Assembly (NCBI RefSeq): GCF_005144885.1
Contig: NZ_CP039690.1
Location: 4,167,001-4,231,000, forward strand
Origin: Phreatobacter stygius
GTDB taxonomy: Bacteria > Pseudomonadota > Alphaproteobacteria > Rhizobiales > Phreatobacteraceae
Direction of reading: 5' to 3'
DNA length: 64,000 nt
The position numbers and the translations under genes were made by a program. Under the pieces are notes generated by a model, which was given only the letters and a program-made list of their open reading frames with translations, was not told the DNA's origin and made no database searches. Shown here piece by piece: positions 25,574 through 34,906 of the stretch (its first letter is position 1; each line of letters starts with the position of its first letter).

Positions 25574-26925
25574 TGTCACGGAAGGCGACCATGTCCATCA
25601 TTGATCTCGGACAGACCCCTGCCGACGCGGAGATGCGTCCATCGACCGATTGGCGGCGCTCCGTCCGCATCGGTTACGCCATTGTGATCGGCGCGTTCGG
25701 CAGCTTCGCGCTGTGGGCGAGCTTCGCACGGCTCGACGGCGCGGCGATCGCCAATGGCGTGGTCGCGAGCGAGTCCTATCGCAGGACCGTTCAGCATCTG
25801 GAAGGCGGCATCGTCCAGGACATCCTGGTGCGCGATGGCGACCGGGTGAAGGCGGGGCAGGTCCTGCTGAAGCTCGACCCGACGCGCGTCTCGGCCCAGG
25901 GCGACCTGTTCGGCAATCAGCTCGCGATCTTCGGTGCCCAGGAGGCGCGGTTGCTGGCTGAGTTCGAAGGCAAGGATAGCTTCGAGTTCCCGCCGGATGT
26001 CCTGGCCAGGCAGAACGACGCGGCCGTGAAGCCGGTGATCGAGGATCAGAGGCGGCTGTTCGAGAGCCGCCGGCGTGCGCTTTCCGGCAATGTCCAGATT
26101 GCCGAGGCTCAGATGGAGCAGGCCCGCCGCGAGATGGAACAGGTCACCTCGGAGACGGAGACGGCGCGCGCCACGCTGGAACAGGTCGACGCCGAACTGG
26201 CGCAGCTGAGACCCTTGTTCGCGCGCCAGCTTGTTCCCACGACCCGTATCGCGCCGATGGAACGCGAGCGGCTGCGGCTTCTCGGCACCATCTCGACCGG
26301 TGTCATTCAGACCGCCAAGCTCAAGGAGCGCCTGTCGGAATCCGATTTGCGCCGCCAACAGGTCATGCGCGCACATCGCGAGGAAACCTCGGGCCAGCTC
26401 GCCGACGTCCGCCGACAGCTCAGCGACACCCGCCAGCAGATCCTGCTGAGCGCCGACAGCCAAAGGCGCACCGACATCCGCGCGCCGATCGACGGGACCG
26501 TTCAGCAGCTCAGGATCTTCACGGCGGGCGGCGTCGTCCGGCCGGGCGATCCGATCCTCGACGTCGTGCCCGCGGGCGACGTGCTGGTCGTCAGGGCACG
26601 CGTGCAACCCAACGATGCCGACCGGGTCAGCGAGGGCATGCATGCCGAGGTGAAATTTCCGGCATTCCACTATGTCGGCACCCAGATCGTCCGCGGCGAG
26701 GTCAGGGCCCTGTCGCGCGACCGGATCATGGATGACGGCGTGAAGGACCCCTATTTTGCGGCCGAGGTCATTGTCGACAAGTCGACCATCCCGGAGTCGA
26801 TATCGCGGCGTCTCAGCGCCGGCATGGTCGCCGATGTCATCATTCCGACCGGTGAGCGGACCGTGATGAACTATCTGCTCCGGCCGATCCTGGATCGGTG
26901 GACGGCCGGCATGCGCGAAAGGTGA
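25570..26925 (+). CDS. Type I secretion periplasmic adaptor, HlyD/PrtE family
   Basis: 451 residues. A cytoplasmic tail and one inner-membrane span (about residues 33-55, IGYAIVIGAFGSFALWASF) precede a lipoyl/barrel-sandwich half (RTVQHLEGGIVQDILVRDGD, then LLKLDP). Next are long coiled-coil helices (about 150-305, rich in Glu/Arg/Gln) and the returning half (RTDIRAPIDGTVQQL, then GDPILDVVPAGDVLVVRARV). Family members link the inner-membrane ABC protein to an outer-membrane channel. The start ATG overlaps the ATPase stop (ATGA), and a second ATG follows at once and at codon 8; these do not change the call. Length and architecture are normal. Confidence 0.93.
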   Translation: MMSRKATMSIIDLGQTPADAEMRPSTDWRRSVRIGYAIVIGAFGSFALWASFARLDGAAIANGVVASESYRRTVQHLEGGIVQDILVRDGDRVKAGQVLLKLDPTRVSAQGDLFGNQLAIFGAQEARLLAEFEGKDSFEFPPDVLARQNDAAVKPVIEDQRRLFESRRRALSGNVQIAEAQMEQARREMEQVTSETETARATLEQVDAELAQLRPLFARQLVPTTRIAPMERERLRLLGTISTGVIQTAKLKERLSESDLRRQQVMRAHREETSGQLADVRRQLSDTRQQILLSADSQRRTDIRAPIDGTVQQLRIFTAGGVVRPGDPILDVVPAGDVLVVRARVQPNDADRVSEGMHAEVKFPAFHYVGTQIVRGEVRALSRDRIMDDGVKDPYFAAEVIVDKSTIPESISRRLSAGMVADVIIPTGERTVMNYLLRPILDRWTAGMRER

Positions 26926-27057
26926 CGGCTTGATCGTCGCGCCTCACGCGCGCCGGTGGCCGGGTCGCGGCGTGGTCCTCTCCCGGCTCGATCAACGGGC
27001 TGGGCCGGGCAGCGTCGATTGTCGCATGAGCCGCCGGGAAACCAGCTTGGACACGTC

Positions 27058-29532
27058 ATGCTGACAGGTCATCTCGATTATGTCGGGACCGAACGGATCT
27101 CGGGCTGGGCGCGCGACGACAGCGACACCGAGCGGCGCCTCATTCTCGAACTTTACGATGGCGAGCAGCGTGTCGCGCGGTTTGTCGCCGACAAGATGCG
27201 AACCGACCTTGCCGGCGCCGGCCTCGGCGATGGCCGTTATGGCTTTTGGCTTCAATTGCCCACGTCGCTGTTCCCGATGCCGGTCCATCGCATCAGCGTG
27301 CGTTTTGCCGACACCGGTCTCGATATCGGTGGCTCGCCGAAATATCTGTACCGGGCCGACCCGGCCTTCGATGAAGCCTTTGCCCAATGGATCGACGCGC
27401 AGGTGGACGCCACCATCGCGGCGGCCGAGACGCCTGAGCAATTGGAGCCCCTGCTCGGCCTATCGACCAATCTGATGGCCCGGGTCCTGACGGCAATCGA
27501 CAAGTTCGATACGCTGAACCGAAGCACCGCGCTCGGCGACATCGATCTGTCGACCTTGCCGGACCGGCTCCGCCGTTCCGCCGAGCAGTTGGCGACCGGC
27601 TTGAAACCGATCCATGTCCCGGTTCACGCCGCGCCGCGCGTCTCGATCATCATCGCCTCGAGCGGCAGGCTGGGCGACGATTACGCGCTCATCCGATCGA
27701 TCGTTCAGACCTCGAAGAGCTGTGCCTTCGAGATCGTTCTGGTCGACAATACCGGCGCGGTCGAAACGACGCTCCTGCCATTCCTGGTGCGCGGCGGCGC
27801 GCGCGTGGTGCGGATCGCCAAGCCGGGCGGCATCATGGCGGCCTACGCCGATGGTGCGCGGACAGCGCGCGGAACGACCCTGTTCTTCGCGACCGGTCTG
27901 CGTGAACTCGGGCCGGATGCCTTGCAGATCCTGCTCGATACGCTCGAGCGGGAGGGACCGGCGAGCCTGGTCGCTCCGCGACTGATCGATGCCGATCGGC
28001 GGCTGCGCGCCAGCGGCCTGTCGATCGATCCGCTCGGCAACAAATCACCCATCGGCCAGGGCATGGACGCGGCGCTGATGCGCTTCCGGATCCTGCGGGA
28101 GGCCGATGACGTGGCGCTCAATGCGTTGATGATCGACCGCCAGACATTTGCCGAACACGGCGGCTTCGAAGCCGCCGACATGTTGTTCGATTATACCATG
28201 TCCAACCTGAGTTTCGCCTTGCGGGCGGCGGGCGGCAAGGTCCTGGTCCAAGGCGCGTCCGACGCCGTGCTGGCCGGCCCGCTCGTTGGCCTGTCGTCGA
28301 AGAGCCGCGGACGCTCGCGATTCCTCGGTCGCTGGAACCAGGCCTTGCCCAAGGTCGGCGAAGCCCGCGATGACGGGGCGGCCCGTGCCGCCCTGTTTCT
28401 CGACGAACATTTTCCGTCCCCTGACGAAGACGCGGGATCGGCGGCCGTTTTCAGCCACGTGCGTGCCTTCCGGCGGCTCGGCTACCATGTCGAATTCCTG
28501 GCGACCCAGCGATCCAAGACCGAGGAGCTGCGCGCCCGCCTGCTGCGTGCCCGCGGCATCGAAGCCCATGACGGCATCGACAATATCGACCAGTTCCTGC
28601 AATCCCGGCGCAATCAGTTCGATGTCGTCTATGTCCATCGCTACCATGTCGCCAAGCAGGTGCTGGAACTGGCCAGGACAGCCAATCCGGGCGCACGGGT
28701 GCTGTTCAGCGTCGCCGATCTTCACCACATCAGGACCGAGCGTTCTCACGCGGCCGCAGCCGAGCCGGGCGACGAACTCGCGGTCAAGACGATGCGCGAG
28801 GAGGAACTGGCCAGCGTTCGCGCGGCCGATGTCACCATCACCCATTCCGATTGGGAACGCGACTATCTGGCCAAACATGTGCCGGCCGCGCGTGTCGCCG
28901 TCGTCTTGTGGGATGTCGCGGGCCGCGAGCCGGAGATCGCCTTCGATCGTCGCCAGGGGGTTTGTTTCCTCGGCAGTTTCCGCCATGCCCCGAACATCGA
29001 CGCGGTGAACCATTTCTGCCAGGCGATCTGGCCCGGCGCGGCGGAAGCGATCCGGCACGGCGGGTTCGACATTGTCGGGTCCCACAGCGACCTGCTCGAG
29101 CTCCGTCCCGTGCCGCCTCATGTGAAGCTTGTCGGCTATGTGAAGGACATCGCCGGATATCTGGATCAGAAACGGCTGATGGTGGCGCCGCTGCGCTTCG
29201 GCGCCGGCATCAAGGGCAAGGTGCTCCTGTCGCTTGCGCATGGGCTGCCCTGCCTGATGAGCCCGATCGCCGCGGAGGGCATTCCGCTTCCCGCCGCTCT
29301 CGCGCACACCCTGGTGGCCGAGGATGATGCCGACTTCCTGAAGAAGCTCGAAGCGCTCTATGACGATCAGGCATTGTGGCAGGATACGTCGCAAGCCGCC
29401 CTCGCTTGGGCGCGCACGACCTTGAACGAGGGCGCGATCGCCGACGCTCTCGAGGCCGCTCTCGCAGTCCGGCATCGTTCGGCCGGCCCGGAGTTGCCCT
29501 CATCCGTGCGCACGTTTGAGGCCAGGGCTTGA
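27058..29532 (+). CDS. Large multidomain glycosyltransferase (GT2-like plus GT4-like)
   Basis: 824 residues. The first 90 (GHLDYVGTERISGWARDDSD, AD-x-x-R-TDLAGAGLGDGRYGFWLQLP) form a beta-rich domain seen at the N-terminus of many glycan-locus transferases. A GT2-like region follows (about residues 190-400; RVSIIIASSG, FEIVLVDNTG), but its central acidic motif is weak (LFFATGLRELG where DxD is expected), so it may be inactive. The C-terminal GT4-like half (about 440-800) has VCFLGSFRHAPNIDAVNHF, VKLVGYVKDIAGYLDQKRLM and VAPLRFGAGIKGKVLLSLAH. An open frame extends back to 26956, but I start at 27058, where the domain begins. It lies between the secretion adaptor and the rhamnose genes, so transfer of rhamnose or a similar sugar is inferred. 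Confidence 0.85.
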   Translation: MLTGHLDYVGTERISGWARDDSDTERRLILELYDGEQRVARFVADKMRTDLAGAGLGDGRYGFWLQLPTSLFPMPVHRISVRFADTGLDIGGSPKYLYRADPAFDEAFAQWIDAQVDATIAAAETPEQLEPLLGLSTNLMARVLTAIDKFDTLNRSTALGDIDLSTLPDRLRRSAEQLATGLKPIHVPVHAAPRVSIIIASSGRLGDDYALIRSIVQTSKSCAFEIVLVDNTGAVETTLLPFLVRGGARVVRIAKPGGIMAAYADGARTARGTTLFFATGLRELGPDALQILLDTLEREGPASLVAPRLIDADRRLRASGLSIDPLGNKSPIGQGMDAALMRFRILREADDVALNALMIDRQTFAEHGGFEAADMLFDYTMSNLSFALRAAGGKVLVQGASDAVLAGPLVGLSSKSRGRSRFLGRWNQALPKVGEARDDGAARAALFLDEHFPSPDEDAGSAAVFSHVRAFRRLGYHVEFLATQRSKTEELRARLLRARGIEAHDGIDNIDQFLQSRRNQFDVVYVHRYHVAKQVLELARTANPGARVLFSVADLHHIRTERSHAAAAEPGDELAVKTMREEELASVRAADVTITHSDWERDYLAKHVPAARVAVVLWDVAGREPEIAFDRRQGVCFLGSFRHAPNIDAVNHFCQAIWPGAAEAIRHGGFDIVGSHSDLLELRPVPPHVKLVGYVKDIAGYLDQKRLMVAPLRFGAGIKGKVLLSLAHGLPCLMSPIAAEGIPLPAALAHTLVAEDDADFLKKLEALYDDQALWQDTSQAALAWARTTLNEGAIADALEAALAVRHRSAGPELPSSVRTFEARA

Positions 29533-29602
29533 GGTATACCACAGCGCGCGCGCATCTTGCCGTTCCACGCTGGCGGCGCAGGCATCAGGAATGAGGTCGT
29601 CG

Positions 29603-30181
29603 ATGGAGGTTCAGTGGCTGGCCATTCCGGATGTGGGCGTCATCAGGCCGCGGCGGCTGGCCGATGCCAGGGGCTATTTCTCCGAGGCCTTTGTCGATCG
29701 CCTGTTTCGCTCGGCCGTTGCCGACGTCACCTTCGTTCAGGACAATCATGCCTTGTCGCGTGACAAGGGCGTCATTCGCGGCCTGCACTTTCAACGGCCG
29801 CCGCACGCCCAGGGCAAGCTGGTGCGCTGCACCCGCGGGCGCATCCTTGATGTCGCGGTCGACATTCGCTCGGGATCGCCGACCTATGGCAAACATGTCT
29901 CGGCCGAGATCTCGGCGGAAAACGGCTTGCAGATATGGATTCCCGCGGGATTTGCCCATGGCTATTGCACGCTCGAGACCGATACCGAGATCAGTTACAA
30001 GGTAACCGACTACTACGCCCCGGACTGTGATGCGGGTTTGGCCTTTGATGATCCGGCGCTCGGGATCGGCTGGCCGACCGGGGATCATCAACCAATCCTG
30101 TCGGCCAGAGACCGGACCCATCCGTGCCTTGCCGAACTCGGCGATGTGTTCAGCTATAGCGGTCCATCGGCCAGACCTTGA
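29603..30181 (+). CDS. rmlC: dTDP-4-dehydrorhamnose 3,5-epimerase
   Basis: 192 residues, near the family's usual 180-190. The cupin-type epimerase motifs are clear: RLADARGYFSEAF, FVQDNHALSRDKGVIRGLHF with the catalytic His, PPHAQGKLVRCTRGRILDV, and IPAGFAHGYCTLE, then SYKVTDYY. It converts dTDP-4-keto-6-deoxy-D-glucose to the L-lyxo isomer in dTDP-L-rhamnose synthesis. The ATG at 29603 has GAGG six bases upstream; upstream in-frame codons are not RmlC-like. It is the first of four adjacent rml genes, 12 bases before rmlB. Confidence 0.96.
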   Translation: MEVQWLAIPDVGVIRPRRLADARGYFSEAFVDRLFRSAVADVTFVQDNHALSRDKGVIRGLHFQRPPHAQGKLVRCTRGRILDVAVDIRSGSPTYGKHVSAEISAENGLQIWIPAGFAHGYCTLETDTEISYKVTDYYAPDCDAGLAFDDPALGIGWPTGDHQPILSARDRTHPCLAELGDVFSYSGPSARP

Positions 30182-30193
30182 GGGGTTTCGGGA

Positions 30194-31246
30194 ATGCGCG
30201 TCCTCGTCACCGGTGGTGCCGGCTTCATCGGATCGGCGGTCTGTCGGCACCTGATCAAGGATCTCGGTATCGGCGTCGTCAATGTCGACAACCTGAGCTA
30301 TGCGGCGAACCTTGCGTCCCTGGAGCCGGTTGCGGACGATCCGCTCTACGCCTTCGAGCGGCTCGACATTTGCGACCGCGACGGCCTGGATCGGCTGTTC
30401 CGCAGCTATGCACCTGACGCGGTCATGCATCTGGCGGCCGAGAGCCATGTCGACCGGTCGATCTCGGCGGCCGGCGCCTTCGTCAAGAGCAATATTGTCG
30501 GCACGTTCACATTGCTCGAGGCCGTGCGGGCGTTTCTGGACAAGGCGCCGTCGGACAAGCGCGCGCAGTTCCGCTTTCTGCATGTCTCGACCGACGAGGT
30601 CTATGGCTCGCTGGGTGCTGCCGGGCTGTTCACCGAGGCGATGCCTTACGACCCGAGCTCGCCCTATTCGGCCAGCAAGGCGGCATCCGACCATTTGGCC
30701 ATGGCCTGGCATCGCACCTATGGCCTGCCGGTGATCGTGTCGAATTGCTCGAACAATTACGGGCCCTATCACTTCCCGGAAAAGCTCATCCCGCTGACGA
30801 TCTTGAATGCCATCGAGGCCAAGCCCCTGCCGGTCTACGGGGCGGGGTTGAACGTGCGGGACTGGCTCTACGTCGACGATCACGCGCGCGCCCTGGTGCA
30901 GATCCTGACGCGCGGCCGCCTCGGCGAGAGATACAATATCGGGGGGCGCAGCGAGCGCCGGAACATCGATGTCGTCACGCAGGTTTGCGCGATCCTGGAC
31001 GAGCTCACGCCGAAGCGGTTTCCGCATGCCGATCTGATCGCTTTTGTCGAGGACCGGCCCGGGCACGACCACAGATATGCCATCGACGCGTCGAAGATCG
31101 AGGCCGAGCTGGGCTGGCGCGCCCAGGAGACCTTCGAGACCGGCCTTGCCAAGACGGTGCGCTGGTATCTGGATCGGCGCGACTGGTGGGAGCCGTTGCG
31201 GCGTGACGCCTATGCCGGCGAACGGCTCGGCCTGGTGCAGCGCTGA
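30194..31246 (+). CDS. rmlB: dTDP-glucose 4,6-dehydratase
   Basis: 350 residues, the normal RmlB length. It belongs to the extended short-chain dehydrogenase fold: NAD-binding [16 protein letters not shown] at residues 4-19, [13 protein letters not shown], the T-D-E catalytic triad region [12 protein letters not shown], and Y-x3-K in [14 protein letters not shown] near residue 158. Further family landmarks are [18 protein letters not shown] and [14 protein letters not shown]. It makes dTDP-4-keto-6-deoxyglucose, the second step of the rhamnose pathway. It sits between rmlC and rmlD with gaps of 12 bases on each side. Confidence 0.97.
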   Translation: MRVLVTGGAGFIGSAVCRHLIKDLGIGVVNVDNLSYAANLASLEPVADDPLYAFERLDICDRDGLDRLFRSYAPDAVMHLAAESHVDRSISAAGAFVKSNIVGTFTLLEAVRAFLDKAPSDKRAQFRFLHVSTDEVYGSLGAAGLFTEAMPYDPSSPYSASKAASDHLAMAWHRTYGLPVIVSNCSNNYGPYHFPEKLIPLTILNAIEAKPLPVYGAGLNVRDWLYVDDHARALVQILTRGRLGERYNIGGRSERRNIDVVTQVCAILDELTPKRFPHADLIAFVEDRPGHDHRYAIDASKIEAELGWRAQETFETGLAKTVRWYLDRRDWWEPLRRDAYAGERLGLVQR

Positions 31247-31258
31247 AGGCTTGATGTC

Positions 31259-32179
31259 ATGCGTATCGTGGTGATCGGCAGGGAAGGGCAGGTGGCGCGG
31301 TCGTTGACCGAGCGTGCGCCGGCCCATGCCGGCATCGAGATCGTCACGCTTGGGCGCCCGGACCTGGATCTGACGCGATCGGACGACCTGGCCGGCCTGT
31401 TCGAGCGCCGGGCGCCCGATCTGGTGATCAATCCCGCGGCCTATACCGCGGTCGACGACGCGGAGACCAATGCCGGGCTTGCCTTCGCGGTCAACCGCGA
31501 CGGAGCCGCCGCCGTGGCCGCGGCCGCGGCACGGCTGGATCTGCCGGTGCTGCATCTGTCGACCGACTACGTCTTCGATGGCACGAGCCAAAGACCCTAT
31601 CGCGAAGGCGATCCGGTCAATCCCGTGAATGTCTATGGACGGTCGAAACTCGCCGGCGAGCGGGCGGTGGCGCGGGTCAATGCCCGGCACCTCATCATCC
31701 GCACCTCATGGCTCTATTCGACCTTCGGTTCGAACTTCGCGAAATCCATGCTCCGGCTCGGCGCGGAGCAGCCGGCGCTGCGGGTTGTCGACGATCAATG
31801 GGGAATGCCGAGTTATGGGTCGGACGTTGCCGACGCGCTCCTGACGATCGCCGCGAGGCTTGGCCGCGAGGGTTGGCAAGATGCTTTTGCCGGCGTCTGC
31901 CATCTCGCCGCATCGCCCGCGATGAGCTGGTGCGGTTTTGCCCGCGAGATCTTCGCCGTCTCGGCGCGCCACGGTGGGCCATCGGTGCCGGTCAGCGCCA
32001 TTTCGACCAGCGACTACCCGAGGCCGGCCCGCCGCCCGCTGAATTCGCGGCTGGACTGCGGCAAGGTCGCGGAACTCTTCGGAATTTCCCTGCCGCACGT
32101 CCCTGACGCGGTCGCACGTTGCGTGCCGCGAATCCTCGCGGGAACACCAGCTGGCCAGACGATCGGAGCAGTGAATTGA
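31259..32179 (+). CDS. rmlD: dTDP-4-dehydrorhamnose reductase
   Basis: 306 residues. An N-terminal NAD(P)-binding strand-loop ([13 protein letters not shown], in place of the usual G-x-x-G-Q-x-G) is followed by [33 protein letters not shown] with the catalytic Tyr and Lys, and [13 protein letters not shown]. All are standard RmlD blocks. It performs the final reduction to dTDP-L-rhamnose. The stop overlaps the TTG start of rmlA (TTGA), showing translational coupling. With rmlA, rmlB and rmlC it gives a complete pathway. Confidence 0.96.
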   Translation: MRIVVIGREGQVARSLTERAPAHAGIEIVTLGRPDLDLTRSDDLAGLFERRAPDLVINPAAYTAVDDAETNAGLAFAVNRDGAAAVAAAAARLDLPVLHLSTDYVFDGTSQRPYREGDPVNPVNVYGRSKLAGERAVARVNARHLIIRTSWLYSTFGSNFAKSMLRLGAEQPALRVVDDQWGMPSYGSDVADALLTIAARLGREGWQDAFAGVCHLAASPAMSWCGFAREIFAVSARHGGPSVPVSAISTSDYPRPARRPLNSRLDCGKVAELFGISLPHVPDAVARCVPRILAGTPAGQTIGAVN

Positions 32180-33039
32180 AGGGTATCATTCTCGCCGGCG
32201 GCAGCGGCACGCGCCTGCACCCCATGACCATGGTGTCGTCGAAACAGCTCCTGCCGGTCTACGACAAGCCGATGGTCTATTATCCCTTGACCACGCTCAT
32301 GCTTGCCGGCATCCGCGAGATCCTGATCATTTCGACGCCACAGGATCTGCCGGCGTTCAGGCGCCTGCTCGGCGACGGCCACCGCTGGGGCCTCGATCTG
32401 TCCTATGCCGAGCAGCCGCGGCCGGAGGGCCTGGCGCAGGCTTTCCTCATCGGCGCCGATTTCGTCAAGGACAGTCCCTCGGCCCTGATCCTTGGCGACA
32501 ACATCTATTACGGCCATGGCCTGCCGATCATCCTGACCGACGCCGCGAAGCGAACGACGGGCGCCACGGTTTTCGCCTACCATGTCACCGATCCCGAACG
32601 TTATGGCGTGGTGGCGTTCGATGCGGCCGGGACGGCCTTGTCGATCGAGGAAAAGCCGATCAAGCCGAAGTCGAACTGGGCGGTCACCGGGCTCTATTTC
32701 TACGACGCCGAAGTCGTCGATATCGCCCGGTCGATCAGGCCTTCGGCGCGGGGCGAACTGGAGATCACCGACATCAACAGCGCCTATCTGGCGCGCGGCG
32801 ATTTGCGTGTCGAGCGCCTTGGCCGCGGCTTTGCCTGGCTCGACACCGGGACGCCGGACAGCCTGCTCGAGGCCAGCGAATTCGTCCGCGCCCTGGAGAA
32901 GCGCCAGGGCTTCCGCATTTCCTGCCCTGAGGAGATCGCCTACCAGCTCGGCTATATCACCAGGGATCAGTTCGCCGAGCTTGGCCAGGCCCTGTCGAAA
33001 AGCGCATATGGCCAATATTTGCTGGCTCTTCTCGACTAG
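32176..33039 (+). CDS. rmlA: Glucose-1-phosphate thymidylyltransferase
   Basis: 287 residues, the usual RmlA length, once the start is set at the TTG at 32176. That codon overlaps the rmlD stop and has GGAG seven bases upstream; no ATG lies near the family's N-terminus. Motifs are [16 protein letters not shown] (nucleotide binding), [28 protein letters not shown] and [13 protein letters not shown], with [14 protein letters not shown] at the metal site. It makes dTDP-glucose from dTTP and glucose-1-phosphate, usually feedback-inhibited by dTDP-rhamnose. It is the last gene of the rml cluster. Confidence 0.96.
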   Translation: MKGIILAGGSGTRLHPMTMVSSKQLLPVYDKPMVYYPLTTLMLAGIREILIISTPQDLPAFRRLLGDGHRWGLDLSYAEQPRPEGLAQAFLIGADFVKDSPSALILGDNIYYGHGLPIILTDAAKRTTGATVFAYHVTDPERYGVVAFDAAGTALSIEEKPIKPKSNWAVTGLYFYDAEVVDIARSIRPSARGELEITDINSAYLARGDLRVERLGRGFAWLDTGTPDSLLEASEFVRALEKRQGFRISCPEEIAYQLGYITRDQFAELGQALSKSAYGQYLLALLD

Positions 33040-33152
33040 CGTTTCCGGTCAGCTGGCCCAGAGCGCCGCAACCGGACGCAATATCCGGCAAGGTTTGAAA
33101 CGAACCGACCGACGGCCTGAACCTGCCATCGTCCAACCAGCAGACGCCGGTC

Positions 33153-33854
33153 TCACCCGAGGCCCTGCAGCCACTCGTCCATCATGTCGCGCGCACGGAC
33201 CTGGAGGCCGGCCGCGTGTCGCGCTGCCTGAGCTCTGAGCGCCTTCGGGTCGATCTCGGCCTGCGACAACTCGCTGGCGTGGCCAACCAGCCACCGTTCG
33301 AAACCAGCATGCACAGCCTCCGGATGGAACTGCAGCCCCAGGATGTTCGGCCCCTTCATGAAGCCCTGGTTCCGGCAGATCCCGGTCGATGCGATGAGCT
33401 CGCATTCCGGCGGCAGGTCGAAAGTGTCGCCATGCCAATGCAGGACGGGCGCATCGCCGAGGTGACGGATCGCGCTCGGCCGGCCGGCCTCGCTCAGCAT
33501 GATGGGTGACCAGCCGATCTCCTTTTGCGGCGCCGGGTAGACCCGTGCGCCCAGCGCCCGTGCCATGAGCTGCGCGCCGAGGCCGAGGCCGAGGGTCGGA
33601 CGGCCCGCCGCGAGCCGCTCCTGGAGAATTCCGATCTCGTCCTTCAGAAACGGGTATTGCTCGTCCTGATAGGCGCCGATCGGGCCACCGAGCACGACCA
33701 GAAGCTCGGTCTTGATCGGATCCAGCGTCCAGAGATCCTGCAGGCCGACGTCGTAATAGTGGATCTTGTAGCCGGCCCGCTCGATCGGAAGCGCGAGGCT
33801 TCCGAGGTCCTCGAAGGCGACATGGCGGATGGCAACGGCGGTCGGCAAGGACAT
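33153..33854 (-). CDS. Class-I glutamine-amidotransferase-like protein lacking the catalytic Cys
   Basis: 233 residues in the GMP-synthase-type amidotransferase fold, with VVLGGPIGAYQDEQYPFL near residue 55 and LQFHPEAVHAGFERWL providing the expected His and Glu. At the nucleophile elbow, where relatives have G-I-C-L-G-A-Q, this protein reads TLGLGLGAQLMA: the cysteine is a glycine. Active enzymes of this fold release ammonia from glutamine or hydrolyse gamma-glutamyl bonds; this one probably does not, or uses different chemistry. It follows the ketopantoate-reductase-like gene by 15 bases on the - strand, so they form an operon. Confidence 0.85.
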   Translation of the reverse strand: MSLPTAVAIRHVAFEDLGSLALPIERAGYKIHYYDVGLQDLWTLDPIKTELLVVLGGPIGAYQDEQYPFLKDEIGILQERLAAGRPTLGLGLGAQLMARALGARVYPAPQKEIGWSPIMLSEAGRPSAIRHLGDAPVLHWHGDTFDLPPECELIASTGICRNQGFMKGPNILGLQFHPEAVHAGFERWLVGHASELSQAEIDPKALRAQAARHAAGLQVRARDMMDEWLQGLG

Positions 33855-33869
33855 GGGCAGCTCGCAGGT

Positions 33870-34808
33870 TCAGCTGTACGACGGCGCCACGTGTGAAATG
33901 GCCGGCGTCGCCGCGTAAGCTTGCAGATGGGCGCGGACGATGCGGAGGATCGGTGTCGCGAGCCCGAACTCCGCGGCTCTGGAAAGCAGGTCGCCGAGGA
34001 TATGGTCGTGTTCGGTCGGGGCGCCGCGCCATATGTCGCGCAGCATGGACGAGGTGCCGTTGGACGATCTGTCGGTGAGGCTTGCCCGCGCGCGGGCCAT
34101 GAAATCGGGGCGGGGCCGGAAGCCGGCGGCGCCGGCGACCGCCGCGCATTCCTCCAGAAGCGCAATGGTGAGGGCGGCGCCGTCGTCGGTCCTGGCAACG
34201 GCGCCGATGGGCGCGCGCATGCAGCAGGTGATCCCGGCATAGCTCGCCAGAAACACGAACTTCTCCCACATGTCCTGCGAGATCGTCGCGCTGTTCCGCG
34301 GTCCAACGCCGCCACGCGCCAGGGCGGCATGGATCGCGTCGGCGGCGCCTGCCTGCGCCTCTGCGCGCGCCCCGAGGGTGAGCTCGTGAAGCTCGTTCAG
34401 ATGTTCGATTTCACCAGCCTGGTTGACCGTGACGCCGATATGGCAAAGCCCGCCGAGAACCTGCGACGAGGCAAACCGGGCATCGAGAAAGGCGAGGTGG
34501 CGCAGGCCGTTGAGGAGCGGAAGAATGACCGTCTTCGGACCGACAGCGGGTGCAACCGCTTCATCTGCCGCCTCGAGGTCATAGGCCTTGCAGGCCAGCA
34601 CGACGAGGTCGAACGGCCGCGTGGCCCGTTCGACGGCTTTCACCGGCATCCGCAGGTCGCCGCACGGGCTGCGGATCACCAGCCCGTCGCGTGCCAGTTC
34701 GACGGCGCGGCGGCGTCGGACCAGGAACGTGACATCGGTGCTGGCCGCCGCCAGGCGCCCGCCAAAATAACCGCCGATGCCACCGGCGCCCAGGATGAGG
34801 ATTTGCAT
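33870..34808 (-). CDS. 2-dehydropantoate 2-reductase (ApbA/PanE family)
   Basis: 312 residues with the family's two domains. The N-terminal Rossmann fold opens with ILGAGGIGGYFGGRLA and contains FDLVVLACKAYDLEAA and LPLLNGLRHL. The C-terminal helical domain has the conserved Lys in MWEKFVFLASYAGITCCMR and the S-S-M-L-R-D block near residue 250. The family reduces 2-ketoacids with NADPH; besides PanE itself it has many catabolic paralogues. The context (XRE-cupin regulator, operator repeats, AA_synth and hydroxyacid dehydrogenase genes) argues for a catabolic paralogue rather than pantothenate synthesis. Its promoter appears to lie at 34868-34897. Confidence 0.88.
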   Translation of the reverse strand: MQILILGAGGIGGYFGGRLAAASTDVTFLVRRRRAVELARDGLVIRSPCGDLRMPVKAVERATRPFDLVVLACKAYDLEAADEAVAPAVGPKTVILPLLNGLRHLAFLDARFASSQVLGGLCHIGVTVNQAGEIEHLNELHELTLGARAEAQAGAADAIHAALARGGVGPRNSATISQDMWEKFVFLASYAGITCCMRAPIGAVARTDDGAALTIALLEECAAVAGAAGFRPRPDFMARARASLTDRSSNGTSSMLRDIWRGAPTEHDHILGDLLSRAAEFGLATPILRIVRAHLQAYAATPAISHVAPSYS

Positions 34809-34861
34809 GCTGTCCTCTGGCCAACCCTAAGCCTGGCATCGCCGTGAGGTCGCCAGACCGA

Positions 34862-34897
34862 TTGTCCACTATAGAGTCCATTGTCCACTAAGTGCAA
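34862..34897 (-). promoter_or_regulatory. Promoter with two direct TTGTCCACTA operator elements
   Basis: On the - strand TTGCAC (34897-34892) and TATAGT (34873-34868) are separated by 18 bases and point at the reductase start at 34808. TTGTCCACTA occurs twice in direct orientation on the + strand (34862-34871 and 34881-34890), 19 bases apart, one overlapping the -10 box and one the spacer. The same element forms a dyad at 35574-35592, so the XRE-cupin protein between them is the likely binder. Confidence 0.6.
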
Positions 34898-34906
34898 GAA
34901 GGCGGG

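Noticed and set aside
29516-29602. N-terminal extension of RmlC from an upstream start
   Set aside because: The added residues do not look like RmlC and overlap the end of the previous gene. The ATG at 29603 has a good ribosome site and gives the normal length.
5474-33039. A genomic island or prophage origin for the glycan/RTX block
   Set aside because: No integrase, transposase, tRNA boundary or direct repeats were seen, and coding composition matches the flanks. Only the intergenic pieces near 10.1-10.4 and 11.8 kb are AT-rich.
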